This document shows, piece after piece, positions 17,391 to 26,794 of a stretch of DNA of 64,000 nucleotides (positions within the stretch are counted from its first letter, which is position 1; each line of letters opens with the position of its first letter). The position numbers and the translations under genes are program-made. This DNA is from Cellulomonas fulva (GTDB lineage Bacteria; Actinomycetota; Actinomycetes; Actinomycetales; Cellulomonadaceae): the NCBI RefSeq assembly GCF_018531375.1, contig NZ_JAHBOH010000002.1:496001-560000 (forward strand), written 5' to 3'. Under the pieces are notes generated by a model, which did no database searches, was not told the origin of the DNA, and saw only the letters and a program-made list of their open reading frames with translations.

Positions 17391-17462
17391 CGGCACCGGG
17401 CAGGATTCCTCCCGGTGCCGCAAGCACCACCTCAGCACCACCCCAGCACCACGAAGCACCAT
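17391..17462 (+). promoter_or_regulatory. pnp leader: hairpin followed by four AGCACCAC repeats
   Basis: CGGCACCGGG (17391-17400) and CCCGGTGCCG (17411-17420) form a 10-bp stem. Just after it AGCACCAC occurs at 17423, 17434 and 17445, with AGCACCAT at 17455, a spacing of 11, 11 and 10 bp. pnp leaders in other bacteria carry a hairpin cut by RNase III for autoregulation. That the same holds here is inference. Confidence 0.5.
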
Positions 17463-17578
17463 CCACCGCGTCGGTCCGCCAGTCCGGTCCTCGGTAGTGG
17501 CCCCCGGAGCACGCTCCGTGAGCCTCGATCGAAGACCGCCCGGCCCGGCCGGCGCCTTCGAGAGCAAGGAGGGCACCC

Positions 17579-19831
17579 GTGGAGGGTCCCGAGATCCAGT
17601 TCGCCGAGGCCGTGATCGACAACGGTCGCTTCGGCACCCGCACCGTCCGCTTCGAGACGGGCCGCCTGGCCAAGCAGGCCGCCGGCGCTGCCGCCGCCTA
17701 CCTGGACGGCGACACGATGCTGCTGTCGGCCACCACGGCCGGCAAGCACCCCAAGGAGCAGTTCGACTTCTTCCCGCTGACGATCGACGTCGAGGAGCGG
17801 CAGTACGCCGCGGGCAAGATCCCCGGCTCGTTCTTCCGTCGCGAGGGCCGCCCCTCGACCGAGGCGATCCTGGCGTGCCGCCTGGTCGACCGCCCGCTGC
17901 GCCCCCTGTTCGTCAAGGGCCTGCGCAACGAGGTCCAGGTCGTCATCACCGTCCTGGCGATCCACCCGGACGACGCGTACGACGTTCTGGCCATCAACGC
18001 CGCGTCGATCTCGACGCAGCTGTCCGGCCTGCCGTTCTCCGGCCCGGTCGGCGGCGTGCGCATCGCGCTGGTCGACGGCCAGTGGGTGGCGTTCCCGCGC
18101 TACTCCGAGCGTGAGCGCGCGACGTTCGACATGGTCGTCGCCGGCCGCGTCGTCGAGAACGCCGCGGGCGAGAGCGACGTCGCGATCGCGATGATCGAGG
18201 CCGAGGCGCCCGAGAAGTCGTGGAACCTCATCAAGAACGAGGGCGGCCAGGCGCCGACCGAGGAGATCGTCGCGCAGGGCCTCGAGGCGGCGAAGCCGTT
18301 CATCAAGGTCCTGGTCGAGGCGCAGGCCGAGCTCGCCGCGAAGGCCGCCAAGGAGACCCAGGTCTTCCCGACGTTCCCGGACTACCAGGACGACGCGTAC
18401 GCCGCGGTCGAGGCCGCCTCGTCGGCCCGTCTGGGCGAGGCGCTGAGCATCGCGGACAAGCAGACCCGCGAGGGCCGCCTGGACGAGATCAAGGCCGAGG
18501 TCCTCGGCGAGCTCGCCGAGCAGTTCGCGGGCCGCGAGAAGGAGCTCTCCGCCGCGTACCGCTCGGTGCAGAAGAAGCTCATCCGCCAGCGCATCCTCAC
18601 CGACGGGTTCCGCATCGACGGCCGTGGCCTGCGGGACATCCGCACGCTCTCGGCCGAGGTCGAGGTCCTGCCCCGCGTGCACGGCTCGGCGCTGTTCGAG
18701 CGCGGCGAGACCCAGATCCTGGGCGTCACCACGCTGAACATGCTCCGGATGGAGCAGCAGCTCGACACGCTCTCCCCGGAGACGCGCAAGCGCTACATGC
18801 ACAACTACAACTTCCCGCCCTACTCGACCGGTGAGACGGGGCGCGTGGGCTCGCCCAAGCGCCGCGAGATCGGTCACGGCGCGCTCGCCGAGCGGGCGCT
18901 CATGCCGGTCCTGCCGAGCCGCGAGGAGTTCCCCTACGCGATCCGTCAGGTCTCCGAGGCGCTGGGCTCCAACGGCTCGACGTCGATGGGCTCGGTCTGC
19001 GCCTCGACCCTCTCGCTGCTCAACGCCGGTGTGCCGCTGCGCGCGCCGGTCGCGGGCATCGCGATGGGCCTGGTCTCCGACACCGTGGACGGTGAGACGC
19101 GCTACGCCGCCCTCACCGACATCCTGGGTGCCGAGGACGCGTTCGGTGACATGGACTTCAAGGTCGCCGGGACGCGCGAGTTCGTCACGGCGATCCAGCT
19201 CGACACCAAGCTCGACGGCATCCCCGCCTCGGTGCTCGGTGGCGCGCTCACGCAGGCCAAGGAGGCGCGTCTCGCGATCCTCGACGTCATCGCCGAGGCG
19301 ATCGACGTGCCCGACGAGATGAGCCCGTTCGCCCCGCGCGTCATCACGGTGAAGGTCCCGGTCGACAAGATCGGCGAGGTCATCGGCCCGAAGGGCAAGA
19401 TGATCAACCAGATCCAGGAGGAGACCGGCGCCGACATCTCCATCGAGGACGACGGCACGGTCTACATCGGCGCGACCGACGGTCCGTCGGCCGAGGCGGC
19501 GCGGGCCGCGATCAACGCGATCGCGAACCCGCACATGCCCGAGGTCGGCGAGCGCTTCGTCGGGACCGTCGTCAAGACGACCACCTTCGGTGCGTTCGTC
19601 TCGCTGTCGCCGGGCAAGGACGGTCTGCTGCACATCAGCCAGATCCGCAAGCTCGTCGGCGGCAAGCGCGTCGAGAACGTCGAGGACGTCCTGGCCATCG
19701 GCCAGAAGGTCCAGGTCGAGATCGGCGAGATCGACCCGCGCGGCAAGCTGTCGCTGCACGCCGTCGTGGACGACGCAGGCGAGGCGGCGCCGGCCGACTC
19801 GTCCGACGCGCCGGCTCCGGCCGACGCCTGA
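17579..19831 (+). CDS. pnp: Polyribonucleotide nucleotidyltransferase (PNPase)
   Basis: A phosphorolytic 3'-5' exoribonuclease that degrades mRNA and can add tails. The 750-residue protein has two RNase PH domains (first: [17 protein letters not shown] and [14 protein letters not shown]; second: [18 protein letters not shown] and [20 protein letters not shown]), and an alpha-helical linker between them. A KH domain ([20 protein letters not shown]) and an S1 domain ([25 protein letters not shown]) follow. The acidic Ala-rich tail is short. GTG 17579 has AAGGAGGG upstream. The M16 peptidase gene starts one base after its stop. Confidence 0.97.
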   Translation: MEGPEIQFAEAVIDNGRFGTRTVRFETGRLAKQAAGAAAAYLDGDTMLLSATTAGKHPKEQFDFFPLTIDVEERQYAAGKIPGSFFRREGRPSTEAILACRLVDRPLRPLFVKGLRNEVQVVITVLAIHPDDAYDVLAINAASISTQLSGLPFSGPVGGVRIALVDGQWVAFPRYSERERATFDMVVAGRVVENAAGESDVAIAMIEAEAPEKSWNLIKNEGGQAPTEEIVAQGLEAAKPFIKVLVEAQAELAAKAAKETQVFPTFPDYQDDAYAAVEAASSARLGEALSIADKQTREGRLDEIKAEVLGELAEQFAGREKELSAAYRSVQKKLIRQRILTDGFRIDGRGLRDIRTLSAEVEVLPRVHGSALFERGETQILGVTTLNMLRMEQQLDTLSPETRKRYMHNYNFPPYSTGETGRVGSPKRREIGHGALAERALMPVLPSREEFPYAIRQVSEALGSNGSTSMGSVCASTLSLLNAGVPLRAPVAGIAMGLVSDTVDGETRYAALTDILGAEDAFGDMDFKVAGTREFVTAIQLDTKLDGIPASVLGGALTQAKEARLAILDVIAEAIDVPDEMSPFAPRVITVKVPVDKIGEVIGPKGKMINQIQEETGADISIEDDGTVYIGATDGPSAEAARAAINAIANPHMPEVGERFVGTVVKTTTFGAFVSLSPGKDGLLHISQIRKLVGGKRVENVEDVLAIGQKVQVEIGEIDPRGKLSLHAVVDDAGEAAPADSSDAPAPADA

Positions 19832-19832
19832 C

Positions 19833-21176
19833 GTGCCGCTCGACCTCCCGCTCGTGCGCCAGGGACTCCCTGGCGCCGAGCAGGCCGCCGGGCAGGACGG
19901 CGACGCCCACGTGCGTCGCTCGGTCCTGCCCGGCGGGGTCCGCGTCCTGACCGAGCACATGCCCGGTCTGCGCTCGGCGACCGTCGGCGCGTGGGTCGGC
20001 GTCGGCTCGCGTGACGAGGAGTCGGGCCACTTCGGCTCCACGCACTTCCTCGAGCACCTGCTCTTCAAGGGCACCGCCCGGCGCACCGCCATGGACATCG
20101 CCGAGGCGTTCGACGAGGTCGGGGGCGAGGCGAACGCCGCCACCGGCAAGGAGCACACGTGCTACTACGCGCGCGTGCTCGACACCGACCTGCCCATGGC
20201 GGTCGACGTGATCGCCGACATGGTGACCTCCGCGCGCCTCGACGCCGACGAGCTCGAGACCGAGCGCGGCGTGATCCTCGAAGAGCTCGCGATGAACGAC
20301 GACGACCCGAGCGACGTGGTGCACGAGCAGTTCGCGACCGCGGTGCTCGGCGAGCACCCGCTCGGCCGCCCCATCGGCGGCACGCCGGACACGATCCGTG
20401 CGGTCCCGCGGGACGCGGTGTGGGAGCACTACCGCTGGCACTACCGGCCCGAGACGCTCGTCGTGAGCGCCGCGGGCGGGGTCGACCACGACCAGCTCTG
20501 CGCGCAGGTGTCCGACGCGCTCGCCGCGGGCGGCTGGGACCTGTCCGGCGAGGGATCGCCGCGGGGACGGCGCGCACCGGCGCGCGGCCTCGACGCGGGG
20601 GAGCAGGGCCTGCCCGCGGTCGGGGCCGAGCGGTCCGTCCGCCGGCACACCGAGCAGGCCAACGTCGTCGTGGGCTGCACGTCGCTCACCGCGACCGACG
20701 ACCGACGGTTCACCCTCTCCGTGCTGAACGCGGTGCTGGGCGGCGGCATGTCGTCGCGCCTGTTCCAGGAGGTGCGCGAGAAGCGCGGCCTGGCGTACTC
20801 CACGTACTCGTTCGCGTCGGGGCACTCGGACACGGGCGTCTTCGGCCTGTACGCCGGGTGCACCCCCGCGAAGGTCGACGAGGTCGTCGCGCTCATGGTC
20901 GCGGAGTGGGAGCGCCTCGCGGACGCCCCCATCACGTCCGCGGAGCTCGCCCGCTCCGTCGGGCAGCTGTCCGGCGGGCTGGTGCTCGGCATGGAGGACT
21001 CCGGCTCGCGGATGAGCCGCCTCGGCAAGGCCGAGCTGGTGCACGGCGAGCTGCTGAGCATCGACGAGTCGCTCGAGCGCGTGCGCGCCGTGACCGTCGA
21101 GGACGTCCAGGAGCTCGCGGCCGAGCTCGCGTCGCGGCCGCGCTCGGTCGTCCGGGTCGGCCCGTTCGGGGACTGA
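19833..21176 (+). CDS. M16 family zinc metallopeptidase
   Basis: A 447-residue pitrilysin/mitochondrial processing peptidase-type protein. The inverted zinc motif HFLEH (HxxEH, His71-Glu74-His75) is intact, with the third ligand expected in ERGVILEELAMNDDDP. The C-terminal M16 domain has the usual GGGMSSRLFQEVREKRGLAY segment. Only one base separates its GTG from the pnp stop, so it is probably co-transcribed with pnp, an order shared with many actinobacteria and firmicutes. No signal peptide is seen, so it should be cytoplasmic. Its natural substrate is unknown. Confidence 0.92.
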   Translation: MPLDLPLVRQGLPGAEQAAGQDGDAHVRRSVLPGGVRVLTEHMPGLRSATVGAWVGVGSRDEESGHFGSTHFLEHLLFKGTARRTAMDIAEAFDEVGGEANAATGKEHTCYYARVLDTDLPMAVDVIADMVTSARLDADELETERGVILEELAMNDDDPSDVVHEQFATAVLGEHPLGRPIGGTPDTIRAVPRDAVWEHYRWHYRPETLVVSAAGGVDHDQLCAQVSDALAAGGWDLSGEGSPRGRRAPARGLDAGEQGLPAVGAERSVRRHTEQANVVVGCTSLTATDDRRFTLSVLNAVLGGGMSSRLFQEVREKRGLAYSTYSFASGHSDTGVFGLYAGCTPAKVDEVVALMVAEWERLADAPITSAELARSVGQLSGGLVLGMEDSGSRMSRLGKAELVHGELLSIDESLERVRAVTVEDVQELAAELASRPRSVVRVGPFGD

Positions 21177-21197
21177 GTACCCCACACTCGCGCAGCA

Positions 21198-21229
21198 GAG
21201 CGCCCCGGTCCAGGAGGACCGGGGCGCTC
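21198..21229. terminator. Bidirectional terminator between M16 and S8 peptidase genes
   Basis: GAGCGCCCCGGTCC (21198-21211), an AGGA loop and the exact reverse complement (21216-21229) give a 14-bp stem between convergent genes. Confidence 0.85.
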
Positions 21230-21258
21230 CGGCGTGCCCACCCGTCACCGGGTGCGGG

Positions 21259-24200
21259 TCACGGGATCGACGTCCTGCTCTCGCACTGCGTGCTCGTGTC
21301 GGTCCCGGTGCCGCCCGAGCAGCTGTCGGTGCCGCCGCCGCCGTTGAGGGCGTCGTTCCCGGCCTCGCCGAACACCTTGTCGTCGCCCGCGTCACCGAAG
21401 GCCTTGTCGTTCCCGGTGCCGCCGCGCACGGTGTCGTTGCCGGTGCCCCCGCGCACGGTGTCGTTGTCGGCACCGCCCGTCACGACGTCGGTGTCGGCGC
21501 CGCCGTCGACGAAGTCGGCACCCGGGCCGGCGTCGACCGAGTCCTTGCCGTTGTAGGCGAGGATCCGGTCGTTGCCCGCGTCGCCGTACAGCTTGTCGCC
21601 GCCGAGGCTGCCGCGGATCTGGTCGTCGCCCGTGCCGCCCCGGATCGTGTCGGCACCGTCGTCGCCGTTGAGCGTGTCGTCGCCGGCGCCGCCCTGGATC
21701 GCGTCGTTGTCGGCACCGCCGCCGATGGTGTCGTTGCCGTCGTCACCGGTGAGGGTGTCCGCCCCGCCGCCGCCCAGGACCGCGTCGTTGCCGGCGCCCG
21801 CCCGCAGGACGTTGGGTCCCGACGAGCCCTGCAGCGTGTCGCTCTTCGACGAGCCGACCGCGTTCTCGACCTGCGAGAGCGTGTCCGTGCCCTCGCCGGT
21901 CGCGGCGCCGGTCGCGAGGTTGACCCGCACCGCCGTCAGCGACGCCGCGTAGGACACCGTGTCCGTCCCGTCGACCCCCAGGATCTGGTCGTCGCCCGTG
22001 CCGCCGACGAGCGTGTCGTCGCCGGTCCAGCCGTCGAGCCAGTCGTTGCCGGCGCCGCCGTCGATCGAGTCGCCGGTGTCGTCCGTCGAGCCGCCGCCGG
22101 GGTTGCCGAGCAGCGTGTCGTTGCCCGCCTCGCCGCCGATCGTGTCGGCGCCGGAGCCGCCGAATACCACGTCGTCGCCCTCGCCGCCGAGGATGCTGTC
22201 CGCACCCGCGTCGCCGCAGATCCGGTCGTTGCCGGCCAGACCGCGGATGACGTCGTCGCCCGCGCCCGCCACGATCACGTCGTTGCCGGCGGTGCCGGTC
22301 AGCGTGTCGTTGCCCGGAGTCCCGACCATCGTGGCCGCGACGCCCTGGCAGGTGGGCGGCGGACCGTTCTCGACGTGCAGGTTGAGCAGGCCGTTCGCGG
22401 CGGCGAACCCGTCCACCTTGATGCGGTAGGTCGTGCCGCCGTTGACCGGGAACGTGACCAGGCTGCGGGCGCCCGTGCCGGAGTCGTCGTCCCAGGCGAG
22501 CGGCGTCAGGGTGGCGAGCGAGCCGCCCGTGTACACGGCGAGCGTGGTGTCGAACGTCGTGACGCTCGTGCCGTTGTCCTCGGTCGAGATCGTCGCGGTC
22601 CCCGTCGTCGCCGGGGTCCAGCGCCACCACACGCCGTTGTCGAGGCTGAACGGTCCCGGCTCACCGGGCTCCGTGTCCGAGCAGACGGTGAAGTCGAAGT
22701 CGTTGAACGGACCGTTGCCGGACAGGGCCTCGGCGCTCGCGAAGTCGTTGTTGTTGACCGTGCGGGTCGCCGCGTCGAGCACGTTGATCCGCTTGCGGGT
22801 GACCCCGGCCCGGGTCACGTTCACGCCGGTCGCGTCGAGGTTCGCCGCGGCGGCCGCGTTCGTGATGGGCACCCCGTTGCCGTCGACGCACTCACGCAGG
22901 AGCGCGAACGCCCCGGCCACGTGCGGCGCGGCCATCGACGTGCCGTCCTTGAACCCGTGGTTGTCGCCGGTCGGGACCGGCGCGTCGATCGAGACGCCCG
23001 GGGCCCACCAGCGCAGGTCGGAGGTGGAGTTGGTGAAGGACGCCGGGACGTCGCCGTCCGTCGTCGCACCGATCGCGAAGCCCGTGGTGAGGCAGCCCGG
23101 GAAGCTCATCCCGGCCGAGCTCCCGTTGTTGCCCGCCGCGACGACCACCGCGACGCCCTGGCCCTGCAGCAGCGAGAACCAGGTGTTGGTGCTCGGGTTG
23201 GTGGCGGCGCACGCCGCGTCCCCGGGGGCGAACACCGCGTTGGTGCCGATGCTCAGGTTCACCGAGACGATCCGGGGGTTGGTCGAGGTCTTGAGCGCGA
23301 AGACGCGCGCGAGCGCGTTGTTGATCGCCGAGAACTGCGCGGTCCAGCGCGCGCTCGACGGGTTGTCCTGCGCGACCTTGATCGCGACCACGCCGGCGCC
23401 GCGGGCGACGCCCTCGTGACCACCGGTGAACATGCCGCCGGCGGCGATGCCGGCGACGTGCGTGCCGTGGTCGCAGTCGTTCGAGTGGGTGCACTCGTCG
23501 GCCGAGCCCGCCGCGGTGGAGGAGTTCGTGCCACCGGGGCACGACGAGTCCGTCACGAAGCAGGCCTGCGAGACGATCCGGCCGGTGAAGGCGTTGTGCT
23601 GGTTGTCGACGCCGGAGTCGATGATCGCGACCTGGTAGCCACCCGCGCCGCCCTCGAAGTTGTTGCCGAGCACGCCCGCGGTGTTGAGCAGGTCGGAGTC
23701 GATGACGCCGGTGCTGGTGGCCAGGTCGGCCTGGGCCGAGCCGTCGATCGTGACCGAGCCGACGCCCGGGTCGTCGAGCAGCGCGTCGAGCCCGTCCTCG
23801 GTGACGGTCCAGACGCCGGCCGGGAGCAGCGGGTCGAGGCCCTCGAGGCGGGAGCCGGTGCCGGCGAGCGTCGCGGACAGTGCGGCCTGCGCCTCGTCGG
23901 TGCGCTCGTGCTGCGCGGCGAGCGCGGTGGCCGAGCGGAGGTCGGTCCGCAGGGCGCCCGCGGCGGTCACCGTGACCCGCGCGGTGCCGTGCGCGGTGAT
24001 CGCGTCGCGGACCTTCGCCACCTGGGCGGGGTCGGGCGCGCTCGGCAGCGGGGCCACCGCGGGGAGCCGCCGGGGCGCCGCCACGTGCTGACCGGGCACG
24101 TCGGGCGTGGTGTAGCCGGGCGTCGGCACGGGGCCGGGGTCGGTGGTCTTGGGCTCGTCGGTCGCGGCGGCGTCCGCACCGGGCGTCTCGCCCGCGTGGT

Positions 24201-24408
24201 AGCCGACGTAGCCGTCGAACTCCGCCGCGGCGGGTCCGTCCTGCGGGTCCGCCGTGCGGACCGAGGGTGACGCCGCCGCGTCGGCGCGGACGGCGCCGGC
24301 CTGGGCCGCGACGCCTCCGCTGACGACGAGCGCGGCCGCGGCCGCGACGGCCACGACCGTCCGTCGCGCGTTCCTCCGATGACATTCGAGCTGGTAGCGC
24401 ACGTTCAT
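21259..24408 (-). CDS. Secreted S8 serine protease (subtilase) with RTX-type calcium-binding repeats
   Basis: A 1049-residue exported protease. The start at ATG 24408 (MNVRYQLEC) is set by AGGAGGT on the minus strand. A basic N-region and an Ala/Val-rich signal segment are followed by a pro-region. The subtilase domain has the triad Asp264 (IIDSGVDN), His317 (DHGTHVAGI) and Ser491 (DGTSMAAPHVAGAF). A beta-rich module resembling a pre-peptidase C-terminal domain follows (about 580-690; NGVWWRWTPATTG). From about 700 to the end there are many GGxGxDx(L/I)xG nonapeptide repeats. These bind calcium in RTX proteins and usually fold as a parallel beta-roll. The last residues contain paired cysteines. 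Confidence 0.93.
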   Translation of the reverse strand: MNVRYQLECHRRNARRTVVAVAAAAALVVSGGVAAQAGAVRADAAASPSVRTADPQDGPAAAEFDGYVGYHAGETPGADAAATDEPKTTDPGPVPTPGYTTPDVPGQHVAAPRRLPAVAPLPSAPDPAQVAKVRDAITAHGTARVTVTAAGALRTDLRSATALAAQHERTDEAQAALSATLAGTGSRLEGLDPLLPAGVWTVTEDGLDALLDDPGVGSVTIDGSAQADLATSTGVIDSDLLNTAGVLGNNFEGGAGGYQVAIIDSGVDNQHNAFTGRIVSQACFVTDSSCPGGTNSSTAAGSADECTHSNDCDHGTHVAGIAAGGMFTGGHEGVARGAGVVAIKVAQDNPSSARWTAQFSAINNALARVFALKTSTNPRIVSVNLSIGTNAVFAPGDAACAATNPSTNTWFSLLQGQGVAVVVAAGNNGSSAGMSFPGCLTTGFAIGATTDGDVPASFTNSTSDLRWWAPGVSIDAPVPTGDNHGFKDGTSMAAPHVAGAFALLRECVDGNGVPITNAAAAANLDATGVNVTRAGVTRKRINVLDAATRTVNNNDFASAEALSGNGPFNDFDFTVCSDTEPGEPGPFSLDNGVWWRWTPATTGTATISTEDNGTSVTTFDTTLAVYTGGSLATLTPLAWDDDSGTGARSLVTFPVNGGTTYRIKVDGFAAANGLLNLHVENGPPPTCQGVAATMVGTPGNDTLTGTAGNDVIVAGAGDDVIRGLAGNDRICGDAGADSILGGEGDDVVFGGSGADTIGGEAGNDTLLGNPGGGSTDDTGDSIDGGAGNDWLDGWTGDDTLVGGTGDDQILGVDGTDTVSYAASLTAVRVNLATGAATGEGTDTLSQVENAVGSSKSDTLQGSSGPNVLRAGAGNDAVLGGGGADTLTGDDGNDTIGGGADNDAIQGGAGDDTLNGDDGADTIRGGTGDDQIRGSLGGDKLYGDAGNDRILAYNGKDSVDAGPGADFVDGGADTDVVTGGADNDTVRGGTGNDTVRGGTGNDKAFGDAGDDKVFGEAGNDALNGGGGTDSCSGGTGTDTSTQCESRTSIP

Positions 24409-24540
24409 CGTGCACCTCCTCGGGCTGGCTCTCGCTCGACGGACCGTCGGGGCGGGCAGCGGTGGAGGGCCGCGACCCGTCCGGGCAGTTCGTCCATGGC
24501 GACTCACAGGAGCGGTCCGGAAGCCCCCACGGACCGGGAC

Positions 24541-24576
24541 GAGTGACGCAGATCACTCAAAAGGGTGATTTCACCC
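24541..24576. promoter_or_regulatory. CRP-like palindrome and a second inverted repeat
   Basis: GAGTGACGCAGATCACTC (24541-24558) contains GTGA-N6-TCAC, the core of CRP/FNR-family sites. GGGTGATTTCACCC (24563-24576) is a second near-perfect inverted repeat. Both lie between the divergent S8 protease and AraC-like genes, in an AT-richer stretch. Confidence 0.5.
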
Positions 24577-24622
24577 GCTGACCGGCCCCGCCCGGGCCGT
24601 CCCCACGGGGCCTCGGGCGCGC

Positions 24623-24628
24623 GATGAT
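24623..24628 (+). promoter_or_regulatory. -10 box of the AraC-like gene (leaderless)
   Basis: GATGAT, then six bases, then GTG 24635. No ribosome-binding site is present. Confidence 0.5.
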
Positions 24629-24634
24629 GGGCAC

Positions 24635-25504
24635 GTGAGCAACCACGCGGCGTTCCCTCAGCGCAGCTACCACCGGATCGAGCTCGCGGTCCCGGCGCTC
24701 GTGGAGCACGCCTGGGTCGTGCGCGACGCCGGCGGCGAGCGGGAGCTGCTCCTGCCGGACGGCCGCGGGCTGCTCCACCTCGTCGTGGGCGAGCCGGGCA
24801 CCGTGGTGGACGCCCTCACCGGCGCGCGGCGCACCGACGGCGACGGCGTGCGTGGGCCCGCCACCCACGTGGCCGTGCGGGACCAACCGGGGCCGGCAGT
24901 CCGCCTCGGCGTCCAGCTGCACCCGCTCGCGATGTCCGCGCTGCGGGCCGGCGCGCCGGCCGCCCGGCTCGTCGCCCACGAGCACGGTGTGCGCGAGCTC
25001 CTCCCGGACGCGGTGACCGAGCACGCCCGGACGGCGCTGGGCGCGGGCGACGACGAACGGGCCGCACGGCTCGTCGTCGAGGCGCTGGTGGCGGCCGCCC
25101 GCTCGGGTGCGGCGGGACAGCCGAGCGGCGTGGACACCGGTCCCGACCGCGACCGGACGACGTTCGCCGAGGTCGTCGCGCACGTCGACGCGGAGCGCGG
25201 CCTCGTCGCCCCCGGTGACCTGGCCCGGGCGCAGGGCGTCACCGTCAGCGACCTGCACCGCTGGTCGGTGCGGTACCTCGGGGTCCCGCCCGAGGCCTAC
25301 CTCGCGGCGGTGCGCTTCACGGGCTTCGTGCGCCAGGCCGTCGGGCCCGGCCCGGTGACGCCCGCCGACACCCTCGCCGCGCTGCGGTGGTACGCCCAGG
25401 CCGGGCAGCCGCCCCGCGAGGTCGAGCGGTTCACCGGGCTCACGCCGGTGGAGCTGCGGCGGGTGGAGGAGCGCGTCGAGGCCCTGGTGCCCAGCGGGGT
25501 CTGA
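24635..25504 (+). CDS. AraC-like transcriptional regulator (degenerate HTH)
   Basis: A 289-residue protein. The N-terminal half resembles the beta-barrel-like domain found in AraC proteins annotated with DUF6597 (YHRIELAVPALVEHAWVVRDAG, LLPDGRGLLHLVVGEPG, VAVRDQPGPAVRLGVQLHPLAM). The C-terminal half keeps a first helix-turn-helix (LVAPGDLARAQGVTVSDLHRWSVRYLGVPPEAYLAAVRF). The second is poorly conserved. It is divergent from the S8 protease gene, so it may regulate that gene, itself, or distant targets. The family call is fair and the regulon is unknown. Confidence 0.7.
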   Translation: MSNHAAFPQRSYHRIELAVPALVEHAWVVRDAGGERELLLPDGRGLLHLVVGEPGTVVDALTGARRTDGDGVRGPATHVAVRDQPGPAVRLGVQLHPLAMSALRAGAPAARLVAHEHGVRELLPDAVTEHARTALGAGDDERAARLVVEALVAAARSGAAGQPSGVDTGPDRDRTTFAEVVAHVDAERGLVAPGDLARAQGVTVSDLHRWSVRYLGVPPEAYLAAVRFTGFVRQAVGPGPVTPADTLAALRWYAQAGQPPREVERFTGLTPVELRRVEERVEALVPSGV

Positions 25505-26320
<816 letters not shown>

Positions 26321-26325
26321 CGACC

Positions 26326-26787
26326 GTGGCCTCCTCCCGCTCGCGCGTCGTCGCGATCGCCGGCGCGGTCGCGGTCACCGGCCTGCTCGCGCTGTACGTG
26401 TGGCTGGTGGCGACCCGGGCGACGGCGCTGGTGCGCACCGGCGAGCCGGTCGCGGTCGCGCTGGGGCTCGCGCTGTGGGTGCTGCCGGTCCTCGTCGTGT
26501 GGTTGGTCTCCCGGGAGTGGCGCCTGGCCGTCTCGGTCCAGCGGATGGCCGACGAGCTCGCGGCGCAGGACGCCCTGCCCGTCGACGACCTGCCGCGCTC
26601 GCCGGGCGGCCGGATCGACCGGTCCGCGGCGCGTGCGGCGTTCGACGAGCACCGCGAGCGTGCCGAGCAGCATCCCGACGACTGGCGCTCGTGGTACCAC
26701 CTGGCCTTCGCGTACGACGCCGCGGGGGACCGGCGCCGCGCCCGCGAGTCGCTGCGCCGCGCGAGCGCCCTGCACCGCGCGCGCTGA
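26326..26787 (+). CDS. Small membrane protein, hypothetical
   Basis: A 153-residue protein with two hydrophobic segments near the N-terminus (about 8-28 and 42-60). A cytoplasmic C-terminal region then carries one helical hairpin that reads like a single tetratricopeptide unit (DWRSWYHLAFAYDAAGDRRRARESLRRA). GTG 26326 lies five bases after the dapB stop, so the two are likely one operon. Similar proteins next to dapB are known to me in actinobacteria, but without an assigned function. It is convergent with the APC permease after seven bases. Confidence 0.75.
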   Translation: MASSRSRVVAIAGAVAVTGLLALYVWLVATRATALVRTGEPVAVALGLALWVLPVLVVWLVSREWRLAVSVQRMADELAAQDALPVDDLPRSPGGRIDRSAARAAFDEHRERAEQHPDDWRSWYHLAFAYDAAGDRRRARESLRRASALHRAR

Positions 26788-26794
26788 GCCGCGC

